DNA from: Ardenticatenaceae bacterium
Lineage (GTDB): Bacteria; Chloroflexota; Anaerolineae; Promineifilales; Promineifilaceae
Direction: 5' to 3'
DNA length: 64,000 nucleotides
Assembly (NCBI GenBank): GCA_020634375.1
Contig: JACKBX010000008.1
Coordinates: 124,001-188,000, forward strand
This document shows positions 26,370 to 35,186 of the stretch, one piece after another. The translations under genes were made by a program, and so were the position numbers. Every line of letters starts with the position of its first letter. Position 1 is the first letter of the stretch. Below the pieces are notes generated by a model. It had not been told where the DNA came from. It worked only from the letters and a program-made list of their open reading frames with translations, and did not search any database.

Positions 26370-27261
26370 TGCCATTACCTCCATAGTAGGCCAGGAAGAT
26401 TTCTTCCAGCGTCACGGGGGGCATTTCCATATCAATGATGCCGTAGGAAACGGCCGTTTCCATCACAGCATTCAAATTTTGCCGCACCTCCAAATTTACC
26501 TCATTGCCATCACGTGCCGTCTCCATGACGCCATCAAAGGCAAAGGCATCAACAGAGGGAGTTTGTGCCAGATTGAGCCGCAGCCGCTTGAACTGCTGTT
26601 TCGTCAGCGTTTCCACACGCTCCGTCTTCACCAGCCGCCCCTCACGAATGATGCCCACACGGTCACACACCTCCTGCACTTCGGAAAGAATGTGGGAGGA
26701 GAAGAAAACGGTACGGCCGTCCGCCTTCGTCTCGCGCACTAAATCCAGCACCGTCTGCTGCACCAATGGATCAAGCCCACTGGTTGGTTCATCCAAAATG
26801 AGCAAATCTGGTTTATGCATAAAGGCCATCACCAGACCCACTTTTTGCTTATTTCCCCGCGAATACTCGCGCATTTTGCGTGAAGGGTCGAGAGCAAGAC
26901 GTTCGTACAATTCCTGGCGGTATGCCCGTTCTGCACCATTGCCACGCAGTGTGCTCATCATGCGCAAAAAGTCACGCCCGCTCATATTGGGGTAGAGGCT
27001 CAACTCGCCGGGCAGGTAACTCACATGCTCGCGGATTTTGACACCTTCCTGCTGACAGTCCATGCCAAACATAGTGGCACTGCCCCGCGTGGGGCGAATC
27101 ACATCCAGTAAAACGCGCTGTGTGGTGGTTTTGCCCGCCCCATTTGGGCCGAGGAACCCATAGACCTCGCCGCGCTGCACTTGTAAATTCAGGTCTACAA
27201 TGCCGCGATGACGGCCGTAATACACCGTCAACCCCTTTGTTTCGATTACATACTCTTCCAT
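26362..27261 (-). CDS. ABC transporter ATP-binding protein
   Basis: 299 residues. Walker A GPNGAGKTTT (38-47), signature YSRGNKQKVGL (about 137-147; Asn-Lys replaces the usual Gly-Gly/Glu-Gln), Walker B LLILDEPTSGLD, switch His in FFSSHILSEV. The roughly 90-residue C-terminal extension is typical of exporter ATPases of the CcmA/DrrA type. The ATG at 27261 follows GGAG. It is the first gene of the operon, controlled by the operator at 27291-27306. Confidence 0.92.
   Translation of the reverse strand: MEEYVIETKGLTVYYGRHRGIVDLNLQVQRGEVYGFLGPNGAGKTTTQRVLLDVIRPTRGSATMFGMDCQQEGVKIREHVSYLPGELSLYPNMSGRDFLRMMSTLRGNGAERAYRQELYERLALDPSRKMREYSRGNKQKVGLVMAFMHKPDLLILDEPTSGLDPLVQQTVLDLVRETKADGRTVFFSSHILSEVQEVCDRVGIIREGRLVKTERVETLTKQQFKRLRLNLAQTPSVDAFAFDGVMETARDGNEVNLEVRQNLNAVMETAVSYGIIDMEMPPVTLEEIFLAYYGGNGNA
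26446..26461. repeat. Full 16-base form of the iterated palindrome
   Basis: GGAAACGGCCGTTTCC, both flanks present. Most other copies of ACGGCCGT carry only one of the two GGAA/TTCC flanks. Confidence 0.8.
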
Positions 27262-27290
27262 GCGCTTACTCCATTGCTAAACAATAGATT

Positions 27291-27333
27291 TTTAGACATG
27301 TCTAAATTATAGATATAACGGGGTGAAAGTCAA
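27291..27333 (-). promoter_or_regulatory. ABC exporter promoter with palindromic operator
   Basis: Minus strand: TTGACT (27333-27328), 16-base spacer, TATAAT (27311-27306). Immediately downstream is the perfect 16-base palindrome TTTAGACATGTCTAAA (27291-27306), covering the expected transcription start. A repressor site in this position should block transcription. The cognate regulator is not obvious in the window. Confidence 0.7.
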
Positions 27334-27338
27334 GGGAT

Positions 27339-27373
27339 GTGAAACGTGATACTCTTCTTTTCACGTTTCACGT
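27339..27373. repeat. GTGAAAC heptamer inverted repeat
   Basis: GTGAAACGTGA and TCACGTTTCAC arms around a T-rich loop, right after the ribF stop region. It may double as a terminator for the nusA operon. Confidence 0.7.
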
Positions 27374-28291
27374 CAACGTCTGCCGCACATAGGCCACATC
27401 CGCTGCAATTTGCTGTTTCAGGGCATCTAATCCCGGGAATTTTTGCTCGGCACGAATACGTTCTACAAATTCTACACGCAGTTCCTGACCGTAAATATCG
27501 TCATCAAAATCTAAAAGATGGGCCTCGACGCGAGGTTCACGGCCGTTTACGGTGGGGCGTACGCCAACGTTGGTGGCCGCCACATAGCGTGTATCATCCA
27601 GCCAGGCATAAGTGGCATACACACCATTAGCAGGCAGCAGTTGCTCGACCCACGCATCCAGGTTGGCAGTGGGAAAACCAATTGTGCGTCCGCGCTGGTC
27701 GCCCATAATGATTGTGCCGGTGACGTGATACGGCCGTCCCAAACACAAATTCACCTCGGTCACATTCCCCGCCTGCAAACAGCGGCGAATGCGGCTGCTG
27801 CTCACCCAATCATCACCCACCTGCACCATTGACTTGACTAACTCCACCGTGAAACCTTTCTCCGCACCCAGCGCACGCAAGAAGGGCACGTCCCCTTCCC
27901 GCTTATAGCCAAAAGCAAAATTGCCGCCCCAAATCTGGCGCATATCCAGATAATGCAGAAGTTGATCCACAAAGGCGGCGGCGCGAGTGGTGCGCACTTC
28001 ATCATCAAACGGATGGGTAATGACAAGATCAACACCCATCTCGGCCAGCAGCGCCACGCGGTCTTCCAGGCGGGTGATGTAGTAAGGGCCGGTCAGGTTT
28101 TGGATGACGCGCTTGGGATGTGGGAAAAAGGTCAGCACGGCGGCGCGTGCGCCGTGTACGCGGGCGGCCCTCACCATGCTGCCAATGACTTCTTGATGGC
28201 CGCGATGCACGCCATCGAATGAACCAAGCGCGACAAAAGTGGGTCGGCGCTCCGTTACCTCGGTAAGATGATTTACATGCAAGAAACTCAT
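27368..28291 (-). CDS. ribF: Bifunctional riboflavin kinase / FAD synthetase
   Basis: 307 residues, normal length. The N-terminal nucleotidyltransferase has ALGSFDGVHRGHQEVI (His motif) and SSSRIRRCLQAGNV. The C-terminal kinase has RPYHVTGTIIMGDQRGRTIGF (PTAN follows) and VEAHLLDFDDDIYGQEL. It makes FMN from riboflavin and then FAD. It is the last gene of the nusA operon, starting 2 bases after truB. Confidence 0.95.
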   Translation of the reverse strand: MSFLHVNHLTEVTERRPTFVALGSFDGVHRGHQEVIGSMVRAARVHGARAAVLTFFPHPKRVIQNLTGPYYITRLEDRVALLAEMGVDLVITHPFDDEVRTTRAAAFVDQLLHYLDMRQIWGGNFAFGYKREGDVPFLRALGAEKGFTVELVKSMVQVGDDWVSSSRIRRCLQAGNVTEVNLCLGRPYHVTGTIIMGDQRGRTIGFPTANLDAWVEQLLPANGVYATYAWLDDTRYVAATNVGVRPTVNGREPRVEAHLLDFDDDIYGQELRVEFVERIRAEQKFPGLDALKQQIAADVAYVRQTLT

Positions 28292-28293
28292 AC

Positions 28294-29187
28294 CTAATGA
28301 ATCCCCTGAAAGATTTTATGTGGCTGCCAGCTCTCGTCTGTGCCAACAGCAAGTCCGATGAATTGATCGTCAGGTGTGTAAATGCGTACAAGGGGAGCGG
28401 CGGGATGGTCTGCGGTACGCATGATTTGCTGCCCCATTTGTAATTTTTGTGCGCTTTGTTGTGCAATATTCAGGCGTGGTAGATGGGCAACGGCCGTTTC
28501 CGATGGCAGCAAATAATCAAGCCAATTATCCGGCGTCAGCGCATCCAGCGGGATGGCGGTAGCCAGTGTAAAGTCACCAACGGCCGTGCGTCGCAGCGCG
28601 GTAACGTGCCCGCCACAACCCAAACTCTCGCCCAAATCATGGGCCAACGAGCGAATGTATGTGCCGCTGGAACAGGTCACGCTGAGGCTGAGGTGAGGGG
28701 GTTCCCAGGCTGTCATTTCCAGGGAGTAGATGTGGACGCTGCGGGACGGCCGTTCCACCTCTTTCCCCTGCCGCGCCAATTTGTAGAGGGGTTGCCCATC
28801 CTTTTTGATGGCCGAGTACATGGGCGGCTGCTGCTGGATTGTGCCGCGAAACGGCTCCAGGGCGGCGGCAATGTGAGTGGTAGTAACGTGGGTGTACGGC
28901 CGTTCCGTCACCACATCCCCCTCTGCATCATACGAATCAGTTGTCTGGCCCAGGCGCACAGTCGTTATGTACTGCTTCGGCTGCCCCATCAAGTATTCTA
29001 CCAGCCGCGTTGCCCGGCCCACACAAAGCAAAAGCACGCCCGTCGCCAACGGATCGAGCGTACCCGCATGGCCCACCCGGCGCATGTTGCTTACACGCCG
29101 AATACGGCTCACCACATCATGAGAAGTCATGCTCTGCAGCTTATCAATGTTCAAAACTCCGGCAGCCATCATTTTCGCCCGGCTCAC
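28294..29187 (-). CDS. truB: tRNA pseudouridine(55) synthase
   Basis: 297 residues. It isomerizes U55 in the T-loop of tRNAs. The catalytic Asp lies in RRVGHAGTLDPLATGVLLL near residues 37-55. Other motifs are KQYITTVRLGQTTDSYDAEG, PPMYSAIKKDGQPLY and CSSGTYIRSLAHDLG. The GTG at 29187 overlaps the nrnA stop by 4 bases; Met6 or Met7 are alternative starts. Confidence 0.95.
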   Translation of the reverse strand: MSRAKMMAAGVLNIDKLQSMTSHDVVSRIRRVSNMRRVGHAGTLDPLATGVLLLCVGRATRLVEYLMGQPKQYITTVRLGQTTDSYDAEGDVVTERPYTHVTTTHIAAALEPFRGTIQQQPPMYSAIKKDGQPLYKLARQGKEVERPSRSVHIYSLEMTAWEPPHLSLSVTCSSGTYIRSLAHDLGESLGCGGHVTALRRTAVGDFTLATAIPLDALTPDNWLDYLLPSETAVAHLPRLNIAQQSAQKLQMGQQIMRTADHPAAPLVRIYTPDDQFIGLAVGTDESWQPHKIFQGIH

Positions 29188-30170
29188 CCATATTCAACTG
29201 TTCTGGATTGCTGGCGAATGGCATCTTTGCACATATCTACCACCAGCGACTCCGCCTTATCTAGCGGCCCATCCAGCGTGCAGCCTGCCGCCAATGGATG
29301 GCCGCCGCCGCCTAGATTCATGGCTAATTCGGCCACATTGTACGGTGGACGGCAACGGAACCCTACGCGCACGGTTCCCTCATTGGTTTCCATCAGCACC
29401 GCACCGATAGCTGCTTCGTCAATATCGGCTAACAAATTCACCAATCCAGCATTGCTGGCACCATTTAATCCCAGCACCGCCAACTCTTCTTTGCCAATGG
29501 TTGTCCAAATCAGCCCGTTTTCATTACGCATGTTGTTCAGGCCAATTTGCCACATACGCACGGTAGAGAGCGGCTTCAAATTCAACCCGTGCATGGTCAC
29601 GAGCGATAGGTCTGCACCTGCATCCATCAATTTGCTGGCGATTTTCATGGTGGTGGGGGTCACGCCAACCGTACGGAAGCCCAAAGTGTCCGTCACCAAC
29701 CCGGTGAGCAGGCTTAAAGCCAGGTCATCGGTCAGTGCCAGCCCCATCTCGGCAAACAGGCCGAAAAGCACTTCGGCCGCTGAGGTGGCGTCGGGGTTGA
29801 CCAGGTTGACATCGCCAAACATCGTGTTGGTAATGTGATGATCAATATTAATGATTGGCGGTTTGGGATCGGGCAAGGTGGCATAGGCCTGACCCATGCG
29901 CATTTCGTCGCCGCAATCTACGGCTATGAGCAAATCATATTTCGTGTTGCCATCGCGCTGTTTTTGGATTTGGTCTGCCAGGGGCAAATAACGGAAGCGG
30001 CTCAATCCGCCGTCGTCGCAGACCAGGGAGTAGTTTTTGCCAAATTGGGAGAGTGCTGTGCCAACGGCCGTTAGCGACCCCAACGCATCCCCATCTGGCC
30101 CAATGTGAGTGACCACTAAAATACGTTCGGCAGATGCTATCATCTGCCGAATCGTCGCAAGTTTTGACAC
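29184..30170 (-). CDS. nrnA: DHH/DHHA1 phosphoesterase (NrnA-type nanoRNase/pAp phosphatase)
   Basis: 328 residues. The DHH motifs are present: VTHIGPDGDALGSL, LIAVDCGD, NIDHHITNTMFGD and GLVTDTLGFRT. The DHHA1 substrate loop is NLGGGGHPLAAGCTL. It degrades short oligoribonucleotides and dephosphorylates 3'-phosphoadenosine 5'-phosphate. GTG start at 30170 with AAAGGA upstream. Its place between rbfA and truB is the standard operon order. Confidence 0.93.
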   Translation of the reverse strand: MSKLATIRQMIASAERILVVTHIGPDGDALGSLTAVGTALSQFGKNYSLVCDDGGLSRFRYLPLADQIQKQRDGNTKYDLLIAVDCGDEMRMGQAYATLPDPKPPIINIDHHITNTMFGDVNLVNPDATSAAEVLFGLFAEMGLALTDDLALSLLTGLVTDTLGFRTVGVTPTTMKIASKLMDAGADLSLVTMHGLNLKPLSTVRMWQIGLNNMRNENGLIWTTIGKEELAVLGLNGASNAGLVNLLADIDEAAIGAVLMETNEGTVRVGFRCRPPYNVAELAMNLGGGGHPLAAGCTLDGPLDKAESLVVDMCKDAIRQQSRTVEYG

Positions 30171-30179
30171 AATATTTCC

Positions 30180-30256
30180 TTTTAAGCTGTCAGCTAATCA
30201 GCCAGTCAGCTTGTCAGCGAATCAGGCGGCTAACACACCGTTCACTGACCACTGAA
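30180..30256. repeat. Heptamer-type array (GTCAGCT/AATCAGC) between rbfA and nrnA
   Basis: Degenerate repeats of CAGCTAATCAG/CAGTCAGCTTGTCAG followed by ACTGACCACTGAATTACTGATTACTGA, which runs into the 3' end of rbfA. Confidence 0.65.
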
Positions 30257-30631
30257 TTACTGATTACTGACTTCTTCGTCTTCTTCTGGTGATAAATCCA
30301 GGCTATCCAAAATCCGGTTCACAGTCTCTGCATGAGCCAATCTAGGATCCCAACGAAAATGAAGTTGCGGCATAGTACGCACTTGCATTCGCTGTGCCAA
30401 TTCATGACGCAAATATCCGACTGCATGTTGCAATGCAGCCAAAACCTCTTCCTCTCGTGATTCATCACCCAGAGCATTTACATAAATATCAGCGTGTTGC
30501 AACTCACGGTCAATCACAACTTCCGTAATTGTCACACCGTGTAACCGGGGATCGCCCATACTGCGCTGCATGAGTTCACTCAAAATGTACTGGATTTGTT
30601 CGGCCGTTCGCTGCTGTCTTACCTTACTCAT
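30257..30631 (-). CDS. rbfA: Ribosome-binding factor A
   Basis: About 124 residues from the ATG at 30631 (MSKVRQQRTAEQIQYILSEL). The longer TTG start at 30670 adds 13 residues without family support. KH-like fold with GDPRLHGVTITEVVIDRELQHADIYV and the conserved PQLHFRWDPRLAHAETVNRIL. It acts in 30S subunit maturation. The C-terminal tail SLDLSPEEDEEVSNQ is acidic and its last codons come from the adjoining repeat array. Confidence 0.92.
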   Translation of the reverse strand: MSKVRQQRTAEQIQYILSELMQRSMGDPRLHGVTITEVVIDRELQHADIYVNALGDESREEEVLAALQHAVGYLRHELAQRMQVRTMPQLHFRWDPRLAHAETVNRILDSLDLSPEEDEEVSNQ

Positions 30632-30677
30632 TTTGTTCGTATGTAAGTCGGTTAGTAAACCAACCGACAATACTCTT

Positions 30678-32459
30678 TTATGCTACTTCAACTTTTTGGG
30701 TAACAAAGAATTCGATAATGTCGCCAGCTTGATAATCATCAAAATCACCAATGCGTACACCAAATTCAAAACCGGCTTTCACTTCGCGCACATTATCTTG
30801 TAAATGCTTGAGGCTGCTTATGCTGCCGGAGTACATCAGCTTCTTATTACGAATAACACGTCCTTGACCATTGCGGCGCGCCTCGCCAGTACGCATAAAG
30901 CACCCCGCTATGCGGCCCAAACTGCGAATCTTGAATGTCTGGCGCACCTCGGCACGACCAATGACAACCTGCTCGTATGTCGGTTCCAGCATCCCTTTCA
31001 ACGCTTTTTCTACATCTTCAATCAGGTGATAAATGATGTTGTAGCTTTTGATTTCAACCTGTTCGCTGCTGGCAGCGGCATAGGCGATGGGGTCTGCACC
31101 CACATTGAAACCTAGAATAACGGCATCAGAAGCAGAGGCTAGCATCACATCGCTTTCGGTCACGCTGCCCGTATCAGAACGTAGAATCTCTACACTGACT
31201 TCATCATTGCTCAATTTTTCCAGAGAATTGACAATGGGTTCTAGCGAACCCTGTACGTCAGCCTTTACAATAAGGTAGAGGGTTTTTGTATCGCCCTGCT
31301 GCAAACGGGCAAAGAATTCATCTAAGGTGGTGGGACGCTGACGCTCTGGCCCGGCAACAGTTTCTATCTCGGACACAATTCGGCGTGCCTCTTTTTCACT
31401 GGCAACGACAGTAAACTGATCGCCAGCTTCAGGAGTGCCGTTAAGGCCGGAAACGGCAACGGGGGTCGAAGGCCCAGCCTTTTTAATGGTCTTTCCAGTG
31501 AAATCAAACATGGCTTTGATACGGCCGTAATGATGATCTACCAACAGCGTATCTCCATGCTTCAGCGTACCATTTTGCACCAACAGCGTTGCCACGACAC
31601 CGCGCCCCTTCTCCTTTTGCGCCTCCAAAACCACGCCCGTGGGAGACGCATTCGGATTAGCACGCGGATTCAAATCTTCTGTTACCAGCAAAATCGCTTC
31701 CAACAAATCTTCCATGCCCAGACGTTCCTTGGCCGAAACGGGGATAACCATCGTATCACCATCCCATTCGTCAGGAACCAGGCCAATCTCGCTAAGCTGC
31801 TGCATCACGCGCGGCGGATTTGCCGAAGGCAAGTCAATCTTATTCAGAGCCACAATGATTGGTACATGGGCAGCACGAGCGTGGTCTGCTGCTTCACGGG
31901 TTTGGGGCATCACCCCATCATCGGCAGCCACAACCAAAATAGCAATATCTGTTGCTTGCGCACCTCTGGCCCGCATAGCTGTAAATGCCTCATGACCCGG
32001 CGTATCCAAAAAGGTGATAGGCTGCCCCTCATGGACAATCTGGTATGCACCAATATGCTGTGTAATGCCGCCAGCTTCCCCTGCCTGCACATTTGCCTGC
32101 CGGATCACGTCCAACAACGAGGTCTTGCCATGATCAACATGCCCCAACATGGTGATGACGGGGGGACGGCTTTGCAGCTTAGACTCATCTTCCTCTGCCA
32201 GAATCTTGCGCCATGCCAGCTTTTCTTCAACGACCTCTTCCTCTTCTTCTTGGACGGCAGAGAATTGGATAGCTTCAAAGCCCATTTCCTCAGCCACAAT
32301 TGCAGCGGTATCGAAGTCTATTTGCTGGTTTATATTGGCCATGATGCCATTGCCCATCAACTCTTTAATCACGTCAATAGGGCTGCGGTCCATGATCGTT
32401 GCCAATTCTCGCACAGTGACAAAGTCAGGTAACTCGATAATTGTTTTTGTTTGTGCCAT
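30678..32459 (-). CDS. infB: Translation initiation factor IF-2
   Basis: 593 residues, a short IF-2 with only one N-terminal IF2-N module (residues 12-60) and a small acidic linker. GTPase G1 GHVDHGKT at 106-113, then DTPGHEAF, NKID and SAKE. The C-terminal domains with the fMet-tRNA-binding end follow (FKIRSLGRIAGCFMRTGEARR, FEFGVRIGDFDDYQAGDIIE). It brings initiator tRNA to the 30S subunit. It is the core of the nusA-infB operon. Confidence 0.97.
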   Translation of the reverse strand: MAQTKTIIELPDFVTVRELATIMDRSPIDVIKELMGNGIMANINQQIDFDTAAIVAEEMGFEAIQFSAVQEEEEEVVEEKLAWRKILAEEDESKLQSRPPVITMLGHVDHGKTSLLDVIRQANVQAGEAGGITQHIGAYQIVHEGQPITFLDTPGHEAFTAMRARGAQATDIAILVVAADDGVMPQTREAADHARAAHVPIIVALNKIDLPSANPPRVMQQLSEIGLVPDEWDGDTMVIPVSAKERLGMEDLLEAILLVTEDLNPRANPNASPTGVVLEAQKEKGRGVVATLLVQNGTLKHGDTLLVDHHYGRIKAMFDFTGKTIKKAGPSTPVAVSGLNGTPEAGDQFTVVASEKEARRIVSEIETVAGPERQRPTTLDEFFARLQQGDTKTLYLIVKADVQGSLEPIVNSLEKLSNDEVSVEILRSDTGSVTESDVMLASASDAVILGFNVGADPIAYAAASSEQVEIKSYNIIYHLIEDVEKALKGMLEPTYEQVVIGRAEVRQTFKIRSLGRIAGCFMRTGEARRNGQGRVIRNKKLMYSGSISSLKHLQDNVREVKAGFEFGVRIGDFDDYQAGDIIEFFVTQKVEVA

Positions 32460-32475
32460 GCTCTCCTTCCTGCAA

Positions 32476-32496
32476 TGTAAACCAGGGTGGTTTACA
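32476..32496. promoter_or_regulatory. Inverted repeat before infB
   Basis: TGTAAACC, five-base centre, GGTTTACA in the ylxR-infB gap. It could be an operator or an RNA hairpin; no T-run follows, so probably not a terminator. Confidence 0.4.
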
Positions 32497-32578
32497 CTGT
32501 GCCGCTACGAAGTAATCATCTGGCATTTTGCACATGTATCATTTCGCCATTTTATGATTACTATCTAGTTATTATTGT

Positions 32579-32869
32579 TCATTCAGGTTTATGAACGGCA
32601 ATGGCTGCCCATTCTTCTTCACTAATGGTCGTGAGGAGGGCTTTGCTTAACAGGTGGGTGTCTCGCAATGCCTGTTCCCAACATGCAGATTGATCACATA
32701 AATAAGCGCCACGGCCGTTCTGCTTGCCTGTTGGATCTATCACCACACCAGACTCAGACGTGCGTACAACCCGAGTCAGCCGCCTCTTGTCAAACCTTTG
32801 GCGACAAATAACACAAGTGCGTTGCGGAATGTGCTTTTGTCGGCGTGGTTTCTGTTTTTTCTGGTTCAT
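32579..32869 (-). CDS. ylxR: YlxR/RnpM family RNA-binding protein
   Basis: 96 residues with the family signature PQRTCVICRQRF, followed by RLTRVVRT and GRGAYLCDQSACWEQALR. Homologues bind RNA and modulate RNase P. It lies in its standard place between nusA and infB. Confidence 0.92.
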   Translation of the reverse strand: MNQKKQKPRRQKHIPQRTCVICRQRFDKRRLTRVVRTSESGVVIDPTGKQNGRGAYLCDQSACWEQALRDTHLLSKALLTTISEEEWAAIAVHKPE

Positions 32870-32871
32870 CC

Positions 32872-32928
32872 ACCGTGAAACACGAAACGTGAAACGTGAT
32901 CTTTGAGTCGTTCACGTTTCACATTTCA
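32872..32928. repeat. GTGAAAC heptamer inverted repeat between nusA and ylxR
   Basis: CGTGAAACACGAAACGTGAAACGTGA, short centre, TTCACGTTTCAC. Same unit family as at 27339, 36042, 38268 and 43696. Confidence 0.85.
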
Positions 32929-32950
32929 TACATGGTTTAATATTAATGAT

Positions 32951-34954
32951 CTAAAATTCGTCGTCCAGGTCTTCGATGTCGAAGTCTTCCCACTGTTCAC
33001 GACGGCGGCTGCCTTTACGCTTCCGTTTGGAAACCACCTCACCTAACTCTTCGTCGTACACAAGCTGACGGCCTTTGCGCCGTCGCTTGTCTGCCGCTTC
33101 TTCTTCAGATTCGCTCTTCGCAGCCGGTCGTACAACCACAATGGTTGGCTCTTCCTCTTCTTCCTCTTCTGTCTCAATCTCAATCAAAGGCTTAGACAGG
33201 TCATCCAGTTCGGGGACAGGGGCAACAGGTGGTTCTTCTACTTCTTCGGCCTCAGCTTCTGCTTCGACAATGGCTTCTGGTTCGGGGATAACGGCCGTTT
33301 CCTCAACCACTTCTTCCTCTTCCTCAGCCACAACCTCATCAACTTCAACCTCAACCTCAGCTTCAGCTTCAGCTTCCACCTCAACCACTTCTGGCTCTTC
33401 GACGACCTCTACAGGCTCAACCTCAGCGGTTGGTTCAGCAACAGCCAATTCACTTTGCTTGCGAGCCATGTAAGCATCCGTCATTTCGCGTACCGTTTCC
33501 AGCATCTTCTCGCCAAAGCCCTTGAAATTCAGGAACACCTCATCGCCAACTTCCAGATTGAACAACACATCCCCCACCGTCTCAACGCCATTATCCAACA
33601 GCAAATTATGAATACGGCCAGGGAAATCAATCTCATCAATCGGCAGCTTCCAGGTCTCCACAGGGACATTGCGCCGAGCCATCGCCCGTTCCTTGCGCAC
33701 CACCTCATACTGAGCCGCACGCACCGCCACAATATTCCCTTCTACCTGACTCACCAACATGTCTAACGAGCGATAATCCTCCGATGTAATCGGGCGGTTC
33801 GCCGCCTTCTTCGCCAGAATTTGTTCCACCTGCTCAACAAGCAGCTTATTCTTGGCTACATGAGCGGGCACAGCCGGATCCCCCAGATTCGCCAACGAAT
33901 CTTTGGCCGCTTCCGTCAAGCTCTTGATGTCAATGCGCCAGCCTGTCAGTTTGGCAGCCAATCGCGCATTTTGCCCTTCGCGGCCAATCGCCAGCGAAAG
34001 TTGATCGTCGGGCACAATCACAATGGCCGTTTTGCCATCATCCGGGTGCTCTTCCAAAAAGACTTGTGACACCCGCGCCGGACTCAGCGCCTTCGCAATA
34101 AACACACGCTGGTCAGAATCCCACTCAATCACGTCAATCTTCTCGTCATTGAGTTCACGCACAATGCTCTGAATGCGCACGCCACGCATACCCACACAAG
34201 CACCCACCGGGTCTACGCCCGGCTGCAATGCCTGCACAGCCACTTTGGAACGCTGTCCAGCTTCACGAGCAATGCTTTTAATCTCGACCTGCCCGTTATA
34301 AATCTCTGGCACTTCCAATTCCAAAAGGCGGCGCAGCAAATTACGGTGATTACGGCTGACAAAAATTTGCGGGCCGCGATTGGTACGGCGCACTTCCAGA
34401 ATGTAAACACGAATCTTGTCATGTGCGCGGTAACGTTCACCCTGCACCTGTTGGCTTTTCGGCAAAATCGCTTCGGTCATGCCCAGGCCAATGGTAATGT
34501 GCTGACCGCTAATGCTCTGCACCGTGCCGTTCACCAGTTCGCCTTCGCGCCCTGAGAAATCCTCAAATAGGTGTTCCCGTTGTGCTTCGCGCACACGTTG
34601 CAACAGCACCTGTTTGGCAGTTTGGGCAGCGATACGGCCGAAATCGGCCGTCGTGCTGTCAATCATCACCAAATCACCCAACTCTGCCTCAGGATAACCC
34701 GCTTTTTGGGCTTCCTCCAGCAGCACTTCGGTGCGTGAATCAATGATTGAATCTACAGTTTCTTTTTCTGTAAATATCGTTGGTTCACCGGTACGGGGAT
34801 CAATCTCCACCGTCACTTTTTGCAGACTGCTCAAGTTTGCATCACGCCGAAAGGCGGAAACGAGGGCCGTTTCCAGCGCCTCAAAAACATCCTCTTTCGG
34901 CAGGCCACGTGATTCACATATTTCGTTGAATGCTAGAATAAATTCGCTCTTCAT
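32951..34954 (-). CDS. nusA: Transcription termination/antitermination factor NusA with long acidic tail
   Basis: 667 residues. The N-terminal RNA polymerase-binding domain (1-125), S1 domain (about 135-200), KH1 and KH2 (about 230-370; GVDPVGACVGMRGVRIQSIV, LSLAIGREGQNARLAAKLTGW) and a helix-hairpin-helix segment near 455-490 are followed by some 165 residues unlike ordinary NusA: a Glu/Val/Ala-rich acidic stretch, then a basic RRRKG / KRKRKGSRRR end. NusA pauses RNA polymerase and promotes or prevents termination. rimP, which usually precedes it, is absent here. The leader carries an attenuator-like terminator. Confidence 0.95.
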   Translation of the reverse strand: MKSEFILAFNEICESRGLPKEDVFEALETALVSAFRRDANLSSLQKVTVEIDPRTGEPTIFTEKETVDSIIDSRTEVLLEEAQKAGYPEAELGDLVMIDSTTADFGRIAAQTAKQVLLQRVREAQREHLFEDFSGREGELVNGTVQSISGQHITIGLGMTEAILPKSQQVQGERYRAHDKIRVYILEVRRTNRGPQIFVSRNHRNLLRRLLELEVPEIYNGQVEIKSIAREAGQRSKVAVQALQPGVDPVGACVGMRGVRIQSIVRELNDEKIDVIEWDSDQRVFIAKALSPARVSQVFLEEHPDDGKTAIVIVPDDQLSLAIGREGQNARLAAKLTGWRIDIKSLTEAAKDSLANLGDPAVPAHVAKNKLLVEQVEQILAKKAANRPITSEDYRSLDMLVSQVEGNIVAVRAAQYEVVRKERAMARRNVPVETWKLPIDEIDFPGRIHNLLLDNGVETVGDVLFNLEVGDEVFLNFKGFGEKMLETVREMTDAYMARKQSELAVAEPTAEVEPVEVVEEPEVVEVEAEAEAEVEVEVDEVVAEEEEEVVEETAVIPEPEAIVEAEAEAEEVEEPPVAPVPELDDLSKPLIEIETEEEEEEEPTIVVVRPAAKSESEEEAADKRRRKGRQLVYDEELGEVVSKRKRKGSRRREQWEDFDIEDLDDEF

Positions 34955-35025
34955 TTTATTCGATCAACTCATTCCACTAAGTAATTTTTTGACCGGTCAG
35001 ACCCGGCTATATCTGATTAGAAAAC

Positions 35026-35052
35026 AAAAAAGTGGGGAATGCCCACTTTCTG
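35026..35052 (-). terminator. Intrinsic terminator in the nusA leader (putative attenuator)
   Basis: Minus strand: AAAGTGGGCATTCCCCACTTTTTT. An AAAGTGGG/CCCACTTT stem is followed by a T-run, located between the -10 box at 35089-35094 and the nusA ATG. There is no other minus-strand gene upstream for it to terminate. Confidence 0.7.
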
Positions 35053-35088
35053 ACCACACGTATACGATGCTAGAAGCTATGCGAGGAA

Positions 35089-35097
35089 ATTATAGCA
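35089..35097 (-). promoter_or_regulatory. Extended -10 promoter of the nusA operon
   Basis: Minus-strand TGCTATAAT (extended -10) gives a start near 35082 and a leader of about 128 bases that contains the terminator at 35026-35052. Confidence 0.55.
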
Positions 35098-35186
35098 TAG
35101 GGGTGTATGACAAGCAAAAAGAGATAATCAACCAGAAACCAAGTTTTAGTAAAAACCCGGCCGCTCTTTTGTAGTACAATTGGTCG

